A stretch of DNA of 64,000 nucleotides from Methylomonas montana (lineage in GTDB: Bacteria; Pseudomonadota; Gammaproteobacteria; Methylococcales; Methylomonadaceae). This document shows positions 62,742-64,000 of this stretch, one piece after another (position 1 is the stretch's first letter; each line of letters starts with the position of its first letter). The DNA is taken from positions 496,001-560,000 of the forward strand of contig NZ_CP129884.1 in NCBI RefSeq assembly GCF_030490285.1. Direction: 5' to 3'. Both the position numbers and the translations under genes were made by a program. The notes under the pieces are model-generated. The model saw nothing but the letters and a program-made list of their open reading frames with translations, was not told the DNA's origin and ran no database searches.

Positions 62742-63315
62742 CGGTACTGTATTTACGACGCCAGTATTCCCATAAAAAAGTGCAGAATATCACCAGCACG
62801 GCTAAGCTGATACTAATCCTTATAAAGTGCTCGAAATAGGCGACGATAATCGCGCAAGTGGCGAGGAAAAAGCCTAGCAGACTGAATTGCCAGCCGATAC
62901 GGATGCCGTCGAGCATGGTCGCCAAGGCCAGTATCAATAATATCACCAGGCTGGCGCTCATGTCGGTTAGCTGTCCCGATTTATTCAATAAGGATGCGGC
63001 GCCGACAACGAGTAAAGTGTGCAGCCAATGTAATCCTTGCGCTTTGACGATTTCGCCAAAGTTGTTTTCGCTGGTTTTGGTTTGTAGCCAAGAGACGAAA
63101 ATTGACAGCATGCTGAACACCAGCACCATAAATAACCAATAGCCGTAACCGTCGTGCGGGTTGAAGTCGGTAATGGCGATGCCGATTAGCGACAAAAAGA
63201 CCAGTAGGATAAAAATCGCTTGTTCAAGGCCGAAGTATCGAAGAGACAGGTATTTCTGATTTTCCGGCACGCTATCGTCTAATTTGTTGTCATCAAGGTC
63301 GATGTTGTCGTTCAT
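62728..63315 (-). CDS. Unknown multi-pass membrane protein
   Basis: This 195-residue protein has an acidic N-terminal tail (MNDNIDLDDNKLDDS) and about six hydrophobic segments: AIFILLVFLSLIGIAITDF, YWLFMVLVFSMLSIFVSWL, HTLLVVGAASLL, ASLVILLILALATML, FSLLGFFLATCAIIVAYF and ISISLAVLVIFCTFLW. It ends with a polar YWRRKYSTDDEN tail. I do not recognise a function. The ATG at 63315 follows GGAG by six bases, better than the ATG four codons earlier. It lies between hemB and aroE and is probably cotranscribed with them. Confidence 0.8.
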   Translation of the reverse strand: MNDNIDLDDNKLDDSVPENQKYLSLRYFGLEQAIFILLVFLSLIGIAITDFNPHDGYGYWLFMVLVFSMLSIFVSWLQTKTSENNFGEIVKAQGLHWLHTLLVVGAASLLNKSGQLTDMSASLVILLILALATMLDGIRIGWQFSLLGFFLATCAIIVAYFEHFIRISISLAVLVIFCTFLWEYWRRKYSTDDEN

Positions 63316-63336
63316 GCCGGACTCCATGGGTCATTG

Positions 63337-64000
<664 letters not shown>

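Overview
The window looks like a chromosomal segment of a gammaproteobacterium. Gene content and order (murA-mla cluster, kdsD-kdsC-lptCAB-rpoN-hpf-rapZ, short-form HisG, a PEP-CTERM/VPLP surface protein, a GH17-GT2 fusion, many GGDEF/EAL proteins) resemble Methylococcales such as Methylomonas. This is an inference: no methane-oxidation gene lies in the window. Most of it is moderately GC-rich housekeeping DNA with tightly packed operons.

Layout. 1-4636: the 5' part of hisC (minus strand), then a 4.1-kb AT-rich island separating hisC from hisD-hisG. The island is bracketed by two inverted copies of a ~263-bp repeat. It carries a type II (Ec86/St85-like) retron: a predicted msr-msd RNA, a nucleoside-deoxyribosyltransferase-like effector gene and a reverse transcriptase. 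A complete IS1595-family element (2073-3105, 8-bp target duplication) sits inside the effector gene. Removing the IS and one duplication copy in silico restores a 315-codon effector whose stop overlaps the RT start as ATGA. 4637-10278 (minus): hisD, hisG, murA and mlaBDEF without mlaC. 10423-16417 (plus): KDO synthesis, LPS transport, rpoN, hpf and rapZ (no ptsN). Then mgtE, minCDE, a small winged-helix protein, a GH17-GT2 glucan synthase and a TonB-dependent receptor.

25741-30815: a very large CHASE/PAS/GGDEF/EAL protein with a C-terminal CZB-like domain, flanked by two different decayed IS200/IS605-type remnants. 30947-43325: a sialidase-fold-like lipoprotein, purC, djlA, a 53-residue membrane peptide, yigZ, a NitT/TauT-type ABC transporter, a second GGDEF/EAL protein, and a coupled HugZ-like/tag/yajD/moaA run. 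43485-49395: a low-molecular-weight phosphatase, a PIN/RHH toxin-antitoxin pair, an unknown membrane protein, a YheT-type hydrolase, a lytic transglycosylase and an M48 peptidase.

49861-53286: a PEP-CTERM surface protein built from about 3.7 copies of an almost identical 672-bp tandem repeat. 53715-64000 (minus): two methyltransferases, a zinc-ribbon membrane protein, oligopeptidase A with an unusual insertion, three tandem HDOD paralogues, aroE, a membrane protein, and hemB running off the right edge.

The most notable system is the IS-interrupted retron. It appears to preserve an effector inactivation event, with the ncRNA and RT still intact.
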